64,000 bases of DNA from Aquilaria yunnanensis (Eukaryota; Streptophyta; Magnoliopsida; Malvales; Thymelaeaceae): assembly GCA_039654915.1 (NCBI GenBank), contig CM077595.1, forward strand, positions 50,747,501-50,811,500, given 5' to 3'. The position numbers and the translations under genes were made by a program. Numbering within the stretch: the stretch's first letter is position 1; each line of letters starts with the position of its first letter. The notes beneath the pieces are model-generated. The model worked only from the letters and a program-made list of their open reading frames with translations. It made no database searches and was not told the DNA's origin. Positions 8,115 to 20,447 of this stretch are shown piece after piece.

Positions 8115-9281
8115 GCTAGCTTGCGTCCTTCAAGGAATTGCAAGAGAAGAGTGCGGCTATCCTTTTGGGAGGCTAGGGCAAGGAGACATACAATTTTCTC
8201 ACTAAAAGTTGTATTTATAGTGAGACTCAACTTCTAGGCCTAATGGGTTTCAAAACCCTAATCCAATTAGGCTTTAATTTTGGGCTTAAAAATGGCTCAA
8301 CTCTTGGGCCCATTATTAATATGAAATTAAAGTGAAACCATAACCCAAATAATTAGCCCATGCACTCTAATGATCCAAATAGCTATATGTGTGTGACCCA
8401 ATAAGCTCTTGCCACGTTGGCAATGATCATAAATCGCATTTATGATCATAAGCAATGAGGGGTGTCTAGCAACACATCATTGCTACCCAAGTGACAAGAT
8501 TGTCGGTGATTCGACTAAACCCTTTATGATCATCACCGATATATGCCATTGTCCCTTTGTCCAAAATATCAAGACTAAGCACGAGACATGGAATGTGTCA
8601 CTCTCGTATTGCCCAATCTTTGGTTTCTTGATTACCGAGTAGACTAACTTAAGCTGATGACATTGATATCGTATATCAACTCATCTGAGCATGGCCATCC
8701 ATTTTCTAAGTCTAATTCTATCAAGGGGCCCCAAGATATCACTCCCGTTACATAGGAGGGACAAATCCCATCTTGATCATGCAAATCCCTCCGCATGATA
8801 TGTGACATACCCAATGACCTCCTTCAAGTTCACTCAGTTACAAGCAACAAAGGAAAGTATCAAAGTATGTGACTCACATGTAGGGAACCTTGATGATCTT
8901 AGGTCAAAGGACTACATATACCGTGATCACTATGAGAATCACTTATGACACTCATATAACGATCCATGAAGTGTTCTCATGGTGGGTCGGTCCAGTACAC
9001 AAGTTCTCCAACTTGTACCTATATGTAGACTACATATTTCATATTAGTCTCCACATATGCTAGTCGTTATGTATTATTGCAACCCACTCCATAATAATAC
9101 TAGACCAGGGACGTTTAAGAATGTCATTATTCTAGGGTTACAATTATGTTTATTACGTTACGTAGAAACAAAGCAACAAACATAATTGTTGGATTAATGC
9201 CTTAATAAAATATCATGACTCAATGTGCAAAAAAAAAAATACAATCATCTCATAATTGGCTTTTTGGGCACACCACCAACA
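8115..9281 (-). repeat. T-family (copia) LTR, part; split by Tat1
   Basis: Matches the full T LTRs at 53961-55378 and 55554-56968 from their base about 257 onward, to the end ...CACCACCAACA. Orientation comes from the copia element at 16515, where the polypurine tract abuts TGTTAG. Tat1 inserted in it, so the missing piece lies left of the window. A TATA box (TATAAATA, minus) is at 8212-8219. Confidence 0.85.
8423..8449. repeat. 12-bp-stem inverted repeat in T LTR
   Basis: ATGATCATAAAT, loop CGC, ATTTATGATCAT: a perfect 12-bp stem. The same structure is at 12542, 34955, 54525, 56117, 61139 and 62018, perfect or with one mismatch. Confidence 0.85.
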
Positions 9282-9858
9282 TATCCCCATCCTCGGGAAG
9301 GAAGAGCATATTCCGAAAGTGCCCCACGTAGCCGAAAGGCTTCTCCTAATAGCCCTCGGTGGCTATATTGAGTCGAAGGGGGCCTACTGTTCCGAACTAG
9401 CATTATACCCGAAGGGGTCTCATTCTCCGAAGGGGTCTAGTGGAGATATGACAAAAATGGTTAAGGAGCGTCTAACAGAGAGACCTCGCACATGCTCTTG
9501 CCCTCTGGCCGGAACGGCCTACGACCAGCTGGAGATACCTATCTCTGAGGGTACAGATCAAATCTGACCAAACACGTGTCACGATCTAAATAGGATGTGT
9601 CAAAGGGCCTCTTCCCTCCACCCTCCTATAAATACTTAGGAAGGACCTTGGTAAGAAGGACATACAACTCTCACTATTTTCCTCCCTCTCTACTCCCTAC
9701 TACTACCACTGACTTGGGCGTTAGAGGCTCCTCCCCCGAAAACACATTCTGGGGAGCTCCTAACCCTTGTTCTTCTAAGTGTTTGAGGCAGCTTCATATC
9801 GGAAGTCTCTCTTTCAAGCCAGCATGTCATACAACGAGGATGCCATCGGGCATTAGTG
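9282..9858 (+). repeat. Tat LTR fragment
   Basis: Contains CACTGACTTGGGCGT and CTGGGGAGCTCCTAACCC, as in the Tat2 LTRs (near 50611 and 59274), and ends with a GATGCC...GGGCAT inverted repeat like the Tat1 LTR terminus. The left part is cut by the T LTR ending at 9281; R-family sequence follows on the right. Confidence 0.7.
9627..9634 (+). promoter_or_regulatory. TATA box of Tat LTR fragment
   Basis: TATAAATA in CCTCCTATAAATACTTAGG, the same context as the Tat1 LTR TATA box. Confidence 0.6.
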
Positions 9859-9861
9859 AGG

Positions 9862-12136
9862 TTTCAGAAATTCGGTTACTTTATTGTAAAAATCTCAAGA
9901 AAGAGCTTTGGAGAGTTATGGGAAGGATATGAATTGTATAAAAGTGCTATTGGAAGACCAAATTGCTCATGGAAGACAAGTTTGGACAAGGAAACACTAA
10001 AGGCATGAAGGACCTAAATGTCTTAGTGTAAACCTTAAGGTGTTCAAGCTTTTGACTTAAGTCAAAGGGTGGAATTATGGGGTTATCCCACAATGGGGGA
10101 GACAGCCAAGGCTTGATAAATGGGTCCAAAATGTTGGGCACATGTGTACCACTAATTTTAAGACAAAGAAACCATAATTAGTGAGAAGGAAACTGACATA
10201 AAGCAAGCTTATGCTTGTTATGTGTCTTTTGCGCCCTTAAGGTCATTTTAGCCTATTTAAGTGGCCAATTCACTTATTTCTTCCCCAATATTCGACCCAC
10301 ACAGCCACCATCCTCCTCCACACTTCTTCCATAACTCTTCCATAGCCACCATACCTCCAAGATTGAAATTGATGACAAAAGAAAGCAAGAAAGGGCAATT
10401 GGAAGCTATGTGGTGCTAAGACTTAAGTGCACCTAGGATCAAGCTCTAATTTTAGCATACACTCAAGGTAAGGGTTCCCTTGCTCTCATGGGTTGTTTTC
10501 TATATTTTCAAGCAACCATTGAGCTAGGGCTAAGCTTAGAAGAGAGCCATGAGCTTGATGAACAAAGCTTAGTGAAGGGAGTGCACTTATTGAAGGTTTT
10601 GTGACCTATTGTCAAGTGCACAATGATGGCAGCGAAATGAGCATTTCTAGAGCACAAAGTTAGTACAAACTAGTGTTAAAATCATCCTAAGACCAAGACT
10701 TAGCTTGAGGAGGGATGCCATAGTGATTTGGTTATGTTTATTATGTGTTTTATGGACTAACCTATGGTTATGTTGCTGCCACATTTCATGTGTTTGTCGA
10801 TTGTGAATGGCTGCTACATTTGGTTGCTATATCTTGTATATATGCATTGTGTTTTTTTTGTGTTTTTTAGTGTCTTTGGATGTAGGTTTTAATGATGGTC
10901 ACATTGCCTATTGAATCCAAGAGTTACCCTTACTAAGTTTCTCAATGAAATTTACTCCCCTCAATTCTGTCATTTCAAGTCCAACAAAAAGATCTCATTC
11001 AAACTGATACTTTTTTTTAATTATTTTGGATCTAAAATTTTAGGTACATGAACTTCCATATGTCTAGTTATGATTTGGAATTTTTGGTGATTTTAGGAGC
11101 ACATTTGGTATGTTTAATGGCGGTACTTATTGTGGTATGCAGCAGCTATCTAGCATCCTGTTTTGGACTTTATTGTATCTCAAGCACTCCTGTAACTTAG
11201 GGTGTGTATTTAGCTAAGTTAAGACAATTATCTAGTGCATGTATGCATTTTCATGTAGTGTATGTGAAATGAGACAAGTATGTGAACATTTGAGCAATGT
11301 TTTGGCTATGTAAGTGATGTGCTACAAAGCTACCTAAGTGTAAATGATGGGCTGCTTACTTGTAAATTCTGTTTTAGCTAGATATAGTTGTTAAATGCAA
11401 GAGAATGTATTTCCCATGTTTAATGGACATATATTGGATAACTTTGGAGGGCTTTCCCCTTGTGAATGAAGTGTTTGCACACTTATGAAATTTTGTGTGG
11501 GCAAAATGGTCATAAAGTGACCAGAATTTTGACTCTACACTTAAAGTTCTATATCTCCCTATGTACATTGATTTTTGTATGAGCCTAGATACCATCTAGA
11601 GGTTGAACTGCAATTTGGAATTTCTGAATTTGGAGCCCTATAGCCAAAGATATAACGTTGCAAAGTTGGCTAGGTTACTGTTCATTTGGTCAGAATTTTG
11701 TAACCAACTTAAAAAATCCATAACTTGGCCCATAGGTGGGCTATTGATGTACAACAAAATTCCGTAGTTTTCTCTATGTCTATAATTGATAATGGATCAA
11801 ATAAAATAGGGGGTACATGGATAGAATGATACAAATTTTTAGTGGAAGTTACAGGTGCGGTTGCTGGTCACTAGAACTTAACAAGATTGCCTAATGTGTG
11901 GTAGGCAAGATTAAGACTTGTGCTAGTGTTTTCCTTCTTTGCTACCGCAGTGTGCATGAAATTTGAATATTCTTGTGATGGTTGGACCAATATGAATGTG
12001 TTTACATAGTGCCCATGATGGCCACTTGGGTATGTACACTAAGGGTAGCATTTTGATGGGTTATAGAATATTACCAATACTGGGAGTCTAAATGCACAAT
12101 TTTGGCACCATAACTGGACTACCCTGAAGTGGGTAA
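9862..12136 (+). repeat. R-family LTR, 5'-truncated
   Basis: Aligns with the complete R LTR at 36701-39185 from its base about 205 onward (GGAGAGTTATG, AGTGCTATTGGA, CAGCCATTG-like blocks, CATAACTGGAC near the end). It lacks the first 200 bases and ends at GTGGGTA without the final ACA. It has no coding capacity. Bases 12137-12179 match nothing I recognise. Confidence 0.75.
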
Positions 12137-12179
12137 AAATGGAGAAAAGGGTCCATAAGAGTAAAAGAAATCGTTACTT

Positions 12180-12496
12180 TTGTTGTCATCACTGTGCACT
12201 TCACACTATGTCACAAATCCTTCACTAAGTGCGCTCCCTTTATTAAGCTTGGTTCATGAAGCTCATGGATCTCTTCCAAGCCTAGCCCTATCTCTATGGA
12301 TGCTTGAAAATATAGTAAACATTCCATGAGGGAAAGATAACTTCTTACCTTGAGTGTATGCCAAAATTGGAGCTTGATCCTAGGTGAACTCAAGTCTTAA
12401 CACCACATAGCTTTGAATTGCCCATGTCTTGCTTTCAATTACAACTAATTGCAAGCTTGGAGGTATAGTGGCTATGGAGGAAGTATTGAGGTGGCA
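12180..12496 (-). repeat. R-family LTR fragment, inverted
   Basis: Reverse-strand copy of the R segment also at 40005-40310 (CACTGTGCACTTCACACTA, TAAGCTTGGTTCAT, GGATGCTTGAAAATATAGTA). It abuts the truncated end of the copia 3' LTR at about 12497. Confidence 0.7.
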
Positions 12497-15400
12497 ATAG
12501 GCTTTATGTGTGTGACCCAACAGACTCTTGCCATCTTGGCAATGATCATAAATCACATTTATGTTCATAAGCAATGAGTGCTATCTAGCAACACATCATT
12601 CTTACCCAGGTGACAAGATTTTCAGTGGTTCGACTAAACCATTATGATCATTATCCATATATGCCATTGTGACTTTGTCCAAGATATCAAGACCAAGCAT
12701 GAGACATGGAATGTGTCACTCTCGTATAGCCTAATCTTTGGCTTTTTGATTACCAAGTAGACTAACTTAAATTGATGCTATTGATATCATATATCAACTC
12801 ATCCGAGCATGGCCATGAATTTTTTAAGTTTCACTCTATCAAGGGGCCCGAAGATATCACTTTCGTTACATAGAAGAGACAGATCCCATCTTAATCATAC
12901 AAAACCCTCCGCAAGGTGTGTCACATACCCAATGACGTCCTTCAGGTTCACTCAGTTATGATCAAGAAAGGGAAGAATCAAGGGATGTGACTCACATGTA
13001 GGGAACCTTGATGATCTTATGTTAAAGGACTACATATGTGACACCTCACTCAGGCCGTGGCCATTAAGTTCCAAGGTTTAACTCCCAAACCCACTTTAAC
13101 ACTAAAGTCTTCAATTCGGCCAAACAAGCAATGGAAACCTTAAGTCTTATTTTCTTAAGGTGAGAAGCCTGGGAGGTGGCCCAGGAGGCTTTTAAACAAA
13201 CCCAATAGTTACTTGCAGCAAAGGCAAGGCCCAATACCACTAACTTGCACAACAAGCAAGGCTTTAATTGATTACTTGCATCTCAAGCAAGGCAACACTT
13301 AATCGAGTTTTAAATGCGTAATTGGTGTGCAATCATGTGTGCTACTTATATGACAACCAAGAAGCCACATTATTGGTTTAGATTTTGAAAACCACAAGTT
13401 AATATGCACATGATGCTCTTGGCCAACACACAAACATATAGTAGTGCACCACATTTCCATAAGTTTAGGCTCATAACTATTCACATAAAAGTGCCAAACA
13501 TTGGCCCAAAACATTCAACATCCAAGTACAGGCATATTGCCATCCATAAGTCATACATAACTTGGCATACAAACCCAACAAAACCAACACAAGTCTAGGC
13601 ATCAAGGACTACATATATGTACACAAAAGAGTAGTCTACCTAGTGTCCAACATGGCTACGTGCCATGAATACCAAAAGCTAAACATGCCAAGTTATTACA
13701 TACCAAGACCACTAATGGTCAAACATAACCTTGAGTATGCCATACAAAAGTCACACTGCAACACCAACCCAATTGCCTGGCTCATTGTCATGAAAGTAAA
13801 TACTATGATCAGAGCCAAAGTCCAAGTATCCATAGCCTTCCTAGACAAGTCTCCAACTACAGCCTGCAAACTTAGCTCATAAGTCTCGGCCAACCATATA
13901 TATAAGACTTGTAATGAACCTAAAAATGATAAGCCAAACACACATTGGCACATACCTTGGAAACTAAGCAAATTAGTGCAAAACACAAGCAACAAGCAAG
14001 CTAGCACTACTCAGGCCGAATGTCCTTGCCTGAAATAAAAGGATGGGCAGTGAGTATAACTTAGTAGGATTCACTTATATACATATACAACTCAAAAGTG
14101 AGTCTATTTAGTTAAGCTGAGGATTCACTCAAAGCTTAACCTCCCATTTGTTAGCTTTACCTGCAAAAAAAACACAAAGACAAAGAAAACCAAGCATATA
14201 CATATACAAGATAAATAACCATGGCAAATATTCCATAATACCATAAATGGGGTTAGCAAGCACATGGAAACACCAAAGCACACAAGTACACACACACACT
14301 CCACACTTTTGCTCTCGGCCAAGATAAACCATACATGTACCCATGTGCACAATGCACACATATATCCACCTTTCAATCCGCTTCCACTTAGAGCTCCAAA
14401 ATGCCAAGCAAATAGGCCACATTTACTTACATTTCTAGTACATGTACATTAGTTAATTAGCTAATCAACAAGTAAACCAATTGTATGCTCAATAGCCCAT
14501 CAAGCAACTAAGGTCATTTGGCAAATTTTAACCATCACTTAGCCACTCTAAACACTTGAATCATGGTACATTACCAGGCAACATCAAGTGTTAGTGAACC
14601 CTACCTCAATAGCTTTCGGTCTCAAGCCAACCTTCCAATATCCAAGTGTTCTTCACACACAATGCCTACCACAAGAAACAATAGGCATCAACAACACAAA
14701 CTCATGGATTAACTACCATGTTTTCAATGAAGAACACTACAATACACAAACTTAAGCTCTCGGTCACAATGCCCATTTCCACATATTTGTGTTATCCATC
14801 ACACTAACTCATTACATGCTCATCTAATCACCAATGAACATCACTCATGGCATCATTACCATGTAACCAAGTGAAGTACACTCAAATACACTAATCCAAG
14901 CTTTCGGCCAAATTTGCCCATTTCACACAATAGTGTTCTTTACCAAACTAGCCCATCACATAAACACCTAATCACCAATGATCAATGTTCATGGCATCAA
15001 TACCATGAAATCAATTGAAAATCATGATGTTACCTCAAGTTGCTCCTCTCGGCCAAACTCCACTTGGCTCACCTTGATGTTCCTCACCCAAAATAGCCTA
15101 GCATAAGATCAAATAGGCATCAATTACCCTTAATCATGGACTAATTTCTATGTAAACCAAGAAGAACATCAAGTTCATTCATCCATCATATTCGGCCAAC
15201 ATTTTACTTCCAAACCGAAACATTTCTTGCTCCATTAGCTTAATATAACTTCAATCAAGCACTTAAGTTCCTTGTACATGGAAGAATTACCATGAATTCA
15301 AGGAGAATAGCAATTTACCTCAAAACCCTAGCTTGATTGCTCAGCCTTCCTTGAATCTCCAAGAACAAAGCTTGATTCCAAGCAAGCAAAGGCCGAAACC

Positions 15401-16514
15401 AAGTCTCCTAGCTTGTTTCCTTCAAATGCTTCCAAGATTAGCTTGATTTCAAGAAGAAATTTGGATGAACACTCATGGAACAGCTCTCAGCCAACAAGAA
15501 CAATGAAACCTGAAAATGAACCAAGTGAATGGCCTTGACTAGTTTGGGTCGAAAGTCTTATGCTTTAGTTAGCTAAAATGCTAACTTTTGCCTTCCAATA
15601 ATTTGCATGGTGCAAAGTAGCCTTCAATTCCTCATGTCCACAATGCCGCCACTAAAACATGTGTCTAGTATGTCATTCAAGTCACTCCTTGGCCCATAAT
15701 GCCAAGCATAAACAACACAAACACCAAGGCATTATAATCACCCTTGTATAATCGGCCATAAACTAGAATAAAAACTAGTTAGTTTAACTAGTTAACTAGT
15801 GAATAGTACTTTAGTGGTAGACAAGATTTGACTAGTAATCATGGTTGTCCACCAATTCTGGTCTAGTCTTGCACTAGTCACCATAAAAACTTGCATGGCC
15901 TAAAATGCTAACTTTAAGTTTGTAGTTTTAAATTGTATCACTCATCCAAGTGTACAATTTGATCCCCTTTCTCTGTTTTCTGCCAGCTTTCCCATAGTCC
16001 AGTTTCGATGTGCAGTTAAGGTCTGAAGGTTTCCAGTTTTGCACATAGGTCACTGTACTAGTTTCCATAGTTCCTTTCACTCTCTCCCTTCTGTTTTCTC
16101 TTATTTTCCTTTGTTCTCCTTGGCCTAAGCCAAGCACTGAGGAGGTGCCTAACAACATATACCATGATCACTATGAGAATCACTTATGGCACTCATATAA
16201 CGATATATGTAGCGTTCTTATGGTGGGCCTATCCAGTACACAAGTTCTCCAACTTGAACTTTATATAGACTACATATCTTATATTAGTCTCCACATATGC
16301 CAGTCGATATGTATTATTGTAACCCACTCCACAATAATACTAGACTAGGGACATTTAAGAATATTATTATTCTAGGCTTATAATTATGTTTATTAGGGTA
16401 CACAAAAACAAAACAACAAACATAATTGTTGGATTAATGCCTTAATAAAATATCATGACTCAATGTGCAAAAATAAAATCATCTCATGACTGGCTTTTGG
16501 GCACAACACTAACA
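12497..16514 (-). repeat. 3' LTR of the copia element (T family), split and truncated
   Basis: T sequence at 12497-13036 and 16155-16514 is continuous once the S LTR and one ACATA copy are removed. On the minus strand it opens TGTTAGTGTTGTGCCC beside the polypurine tract. Its 3' portion is missing beyond 12497, including the TATA box region. Confidence 0.85.
13037..16154 (-). repeat. solo LTR of S family, 3118 bp
   Basis: On the plus strand it runs TGTGACACC...GTGCCTAACA and is flanked by perfect ACATA duplications (13032-13036 and 16155-16159). On the minus strand that is TGTTAGGCACC...GGTGTCACA, the S-family form, matching the 5' LTR of element X (for example around 43300-43560 against 14125-14450). 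I find no gag or pol inside, so it is a solo LTR. It is about 1 kb longer than the X copy. It contains a short CA-repeat at 14289-14299. Confidence 0.85.
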
Positions 16515-16527
16515 ATCTCCCACTTGT
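16515..16527 (-). other. polypurine tract of the copia element
   Basis: Minus-strand ACAAGTGGGAGAT directly precedes the LTR start TGTTAGTG. This fixes the orientation of all T LTRs in the window. Confidence 0.75.
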
Positions 16528-17031
16528 AGTAAAGCCAATCATCCATGTATCTAATATAGATGGACCTAGAATGGCTATCATGCTTCCGCTGCATAGGGGG
16601 CTTTGTCAGTGAATCAGCAATGTTGCTGTCGGTAGAAGTCCTGCATATCCTTACATCACCCTTCTTGATGATCTCGCTGATGAGATGATAGCGTCGGAGT
16701 ATGTGTTTGGATCACTAGTGAGATCGAGGTTCCTTAGCCTGTGTGATTCGGCTCGGCAATGCTTGGAACCACTCCAAGTTCAATGATGAACTTCTTGATC
16801 CAAACTGCCTCATTTGCACCATCAGAGGTGGGAATGTATTAAGATTCTATTTTAGAGTTGGCTACTAGCTATTGGCATTAACTTTTCCAGCTCATAGCAC
16901 CACCACCAATACAAAACACAACCAAATTTTGACCTAAAATCATCCTTACCGAATTGGAAGCTAGCATTGGTGTAACACCTTACAATGAGCTCATCTTCAC
17001 CTCCAAAGACTAAGAATGCATCCTTAGTCCT
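16528..17031 (-). pseudogene. pol: copia RNase H remnant
   Basis: The minus strand reads RYHLISEIIKKGDVRICR, then NIADSLTKP and HSRSIYIRYM, the usual end of copia RNase H before the polypurine tract. The front half (about 16700-17030) is scrambled by frameshifts, so the catalytic residues cannot all be placed. Confidence 0.7.
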
Positions 17032-18200
17032 TCATAAGTACTTAAGGATGTTCTTAACAGCTATCCAGTGACTCTCCTCAAGGTTTGATTGGTACCTGCT
17101 CGTCATGCTCAAGGCATACAAGACATTGGGATGAGTACATATCATGGCATACCTGATAGATCCAATTGCTGAGCCATATGGAATTTTACTCAAGCGCTCT
17201 CTCTCCTTGGGTGTACTTGAACATTGAGATCTAGAAAAAGTTATGCCATGTGACGTGGGCAAGAATCTTTTCTTGGAATCTTGCATGCTAAACCTCTTTA
17301 GCACCTTGTCAATGTATGTACTTTGACTTAGGCCAAGCAATTTTCTTGATCTATCTCTATAGATCCTAATGACTAACACATAGGCTGCTTCACCCAAGTC
17401 CTTCATAGAGAAAATTTCCCCGGTCAAGTCTTCACAGACTGTAGCTCGGGAATATCATTCCCAATGAGTAGTATGTCATCTACATACAACACCAAGAAGA
17501 CAGTTGCACTCCTACAAATCTTCTTGTAGACACAAGGTTCATCTTCATTTTTGATAAAATCAAACTCTTTGATTGCTCCATCAAAATGAAGATTCCAATT
17601 TTGAGAAGCTTGCTTTAGTCCGTAAATGGACCTTTGCAACTTCCACACTTTATTGGCATTCTTAGGCATGGAAAAACCCTCAGGCTATGACATGTACACA
17701 TCCTCAAGTTGTTTTCCATTTAGGAATTCTGTTTTGACATCCATTTGCCATATCTCATAATCATAATGTGTAACAATAGCCAATAAGATTCATATGGATT
17801 TAAGCATGGCAACTGGTGAAAGGGTCTCATCATAGTCAATACCATGAATTTGGTTGAAACCTTTTGCAACCAATCATCCCTTATAGGTAATCACATTACC
17901 ATCCATGTCAGTTTTATTCTTAAAAACCCATTTGCAACCTATAGGTTTCACCTCTTCAGGTGGATCAACCAAAGTCCGTACTTGGTTCTCATACATGGAT
18001 TCCATCTCGGACTTCATGGCCTCTAGCCACTTCTCAAATTCAGGCCCTAACATAGCTTGTTTGTAGGTTGTGCGCTCATCCTGATCAATGAGCATTACAC
18101 CACCAGTGTTAGTCACAAGAAATCCATATCTCTCAGGCTCATGTCGAATCCTACCAGACCTACGTGGGCTCTGTGCTACAGGAACAAACTCTTGAATCAT
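17032..18200 (-). pseudogene. pol: copia reverse transcriptase
   Basis: Three open blocks lie in order: 18200-17874 with IGCKWVFKNKTDMDG, 17669-17424 with SIYGLKQASQNWNLHFD and the intact catalytic box LYVDDILLIGND, and 17427-17032 with FSMKDLGEAAYVL, SQSTYIDKVLKRF and SAIGSIRYAMICTHPNV. The YGLKQAS and YVDD forms are diagnostic of Ty1/copia. Stops and short frameshifts part the blocks, including around 17690-17870. Confidence 0.9.
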
Positions 18201-18239
18201 AACATCTTATGGTGTCTATTCAGGTTTCATTTCAGGTTG

Positions 18240-19130
18240 GATGTCCCCTTGTTATTTGTGAATTTCTTAAAGTTCTACTTTCCTCCCACTGGTTCCTTTA
18301 GAGAAAAACTCTTTCTCTAGAAAGACACCAATTCGAGAAATAAACACTTATTTTGCTTAGAAGGATTATAGAAATAGTAACCCTTTGTTTCATTAGGATA
18401 CCTAACAAAGAGGCATTTATGAGATCTGGGCCCTAGCTTGTCAGCGGATTAATGTTTCCCATAAGCGCCACAGCCCCAAATCTTCATAAAAGACAAACTG
18501 GGATGCCTCCCACTCCATATCTCATATGGTGTCTTTTGAACCGATTTAGATGGAACTCAATTTAGTGTAAAAGCGGCTATCTCTAAAGCATGTCCCCAAA
18601 AGAAGTCTGGAAGGTCAGCTTGACTCATCATAGATCAAACCATGTCTAATAGAGTTTGATTTATCTTTTCAAATCCATCATTCCATTGACGTGTACCAGG
18701 TGAAGTGAGTTGTGATACTATACCACACTCCTTTAGGTAGTCAAGGAATTCTCGGTCCAAGTATTCTCTACCTCAATGTGATTGAAGTACTTTGATACTC
18801 CTCCCAAGTTGATTCTTTACTTTATTCCTAAAGTCTTTGAACTTTTCAAAGGAATCTAACTTCTATCTCATGAGATACACATAGCCACTTCTACTGAAGT
18901 CATCAGTAAAGGTAATGAAGTAATGGAAGCGTCCTTTAGCATGTGTAGACATAGGGCCACATATATCACTATGTATAAGTCCTAGTAAGTCCTTAGCCCT
19001 TTCACTTTGCCTTGTGAATGGGCTTCGATCATCTTGCCAAATAAACATGACTCACATGTCTCATATGATTTAAAATCAATTGAGTCCAAGAGTCCATCCT
19101 TATGGATCTTGGATATGTGGGTCTCATTTA
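18240..19130 (-). pseudogene. pol: copia integrase
   Basis: The N-terminal zinc-binding region is visible as GHINETHISKIHKDG and CESCLFGK (19130-19010). The core follows with LIHSDICGPM and FITFTDDFSRSGYVY (19048-18863), then a broken segment with REYLDREF, a Glu-containing stretch near 18660-18690 and PYEIWSGRHPSL. Several in-frame stops are present (for example near 18780 and 18645). Family order is GAG-pre-integrase, integrase core, then RT. Confidence 0.82.
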
Positions 19131-19149
19131 TATGGCCCAAGCCATAGTG

Positions 19150-19570
19150 CTAGAGATAGGTCGGGTTCAAATCATTCAATCTAACCATCTTGGTATTCAA
19201 ATTATAAATTGGATCTTCGAGTTCTAGAACATACAATACATTTCTAAGTTGAGCACTACCGTAAAAGATTTCATTAAAATCAATAGAACAACATTTGTCC
19301 TTTATTATAAATGAAAAACCTTTCTTGTCCAAACAAGAAATAGAAATCAAATTTCTACTAATAGTAGACACGAAGTAGCAGTTGTCTAATTCTAAAACTA
19401 ATCCACTAGGTAAAGTGAGAACATAAGTCCCTACAGCTAAGGGAGGAACCTTTGCTCCATTTCCAACATGTAGGTCCACTTCACCTTGGGCCAATCTTCT
19501 ACTCCTACTTAGATTATGCACATTTGTACAAATGTGAGATCTACATCCAGTATCCAATACCCAAGATGAG
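19150..19570 (-). pseudogene. pol: copia protease
   Basis: The active site reads WMLDVDL/MDTGCRSHIC at about 19557-19530, with the conserved D-T-G kept. Downstream comes GNGAKVPPLAVGTYVLTLPSG and CYFVSTISRNLISISCLDKKG, as in copia proteases. It passes into the integrase zinc region at about 19150 after a stop. Confidence 0.8.
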
Positions 19571-19659
19571 AAGTAGAAAAGTTAGCCTCTATAATAAAAT
19601 TACCTAAAGTGGAAGCCTTACCTCCCTTATCCTTAACAAGTTCTTCAAGATAGAGCTTA

Positions 19660-20447
19660 TAGTTACGCTTTCAGTGTCTAGGTTGCTAACAATGAAAGCA
19701 CTCTCCTTCCTTTGCCACACCCCCAGATCATTTCAATGAAGCTAAAGAAGAATTAGCATTGGACTTTCCTTTAGCTTTATCCTTCTTCTTGTTGGCTTTT
19801 CCCTTTCCCTTGCCCTTTTGAACCATCAAAATAGGCTTAGCCTTCTTAAGCTTTTGCTTAGCAGTTCTCAACATGTTGACCAATTCAGGGAGGGACTTGT
19901 CAAGGTCATTGATGTTATAGTTCATGATGAATTGACTATAGCTTTCGGGCAACGATTGCAAGACTACATCAACAGCCAACTCTTTCTGAAGAGCAAATCC
20001 CAAACTCTCAAGATTCTCAATGTACCCAATCATCTTGAGCACATGAGGACCCACGGGACTTACCTCAAACATTTTGCATTAAAACAATGCCTTAAAGGTC
20101 TCAAACCTCTCATGGCTAACTTGTTCTTGGAAAAGAATTTTGAGATGTTTGATCATATCAAATGCCTCCATGTTTTCATGTTACTTTTGAAGCTCAAATT
20201 CCATGATAATTAGCGTGAGGAAAGCAACATCCTAAGCATCATCAGAATACCTCTTGTGATCATCCCTTTCAGAACTTGGAGTAGTGGTAGCATGCTCATT
20301 TGGAATGGGCTGCTCTAGGACATAAGCCTTTCTCTCTTGCTTGAGGACTATCCTCAAGTTTCAGTACCATTTGAAAAAGTTGATCCCATTCAGTTTTTCC
20401 TTCTCAAGGATCGATCACAATGAAAATGTCAATGTGTTTTGTGCCAT
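19660..20447 (-). pseudogene. gag: copia gag
   Basis: The start ATG is at 20445-20447 (MAQNT), as in the copia copy at 63844. Then come LRIVLKQERKAYVLEQPIPNE, KELAVDVVLQSLPESYSQFI and SLPELVNMLRTAKQKLKK, the UBN2-type copia Gag, followed by a Lys/Gly-rich run (KGKGKANKKKDKAKGK) and a decayed CCHC knuckle near 19690-19665. Several stops break it; the longest open piece is 20072-19728. Confidence 0.85.

Noticed and set aside
14289..14299. CA-rich run as a microsatellite of note
   Set aside because: Only about five CA units, within the S LTR.
13562..14422. Several 80-106 residue frames on both strands
   Set aside because: All are in the solo S LTR and none has a recognisable domain.
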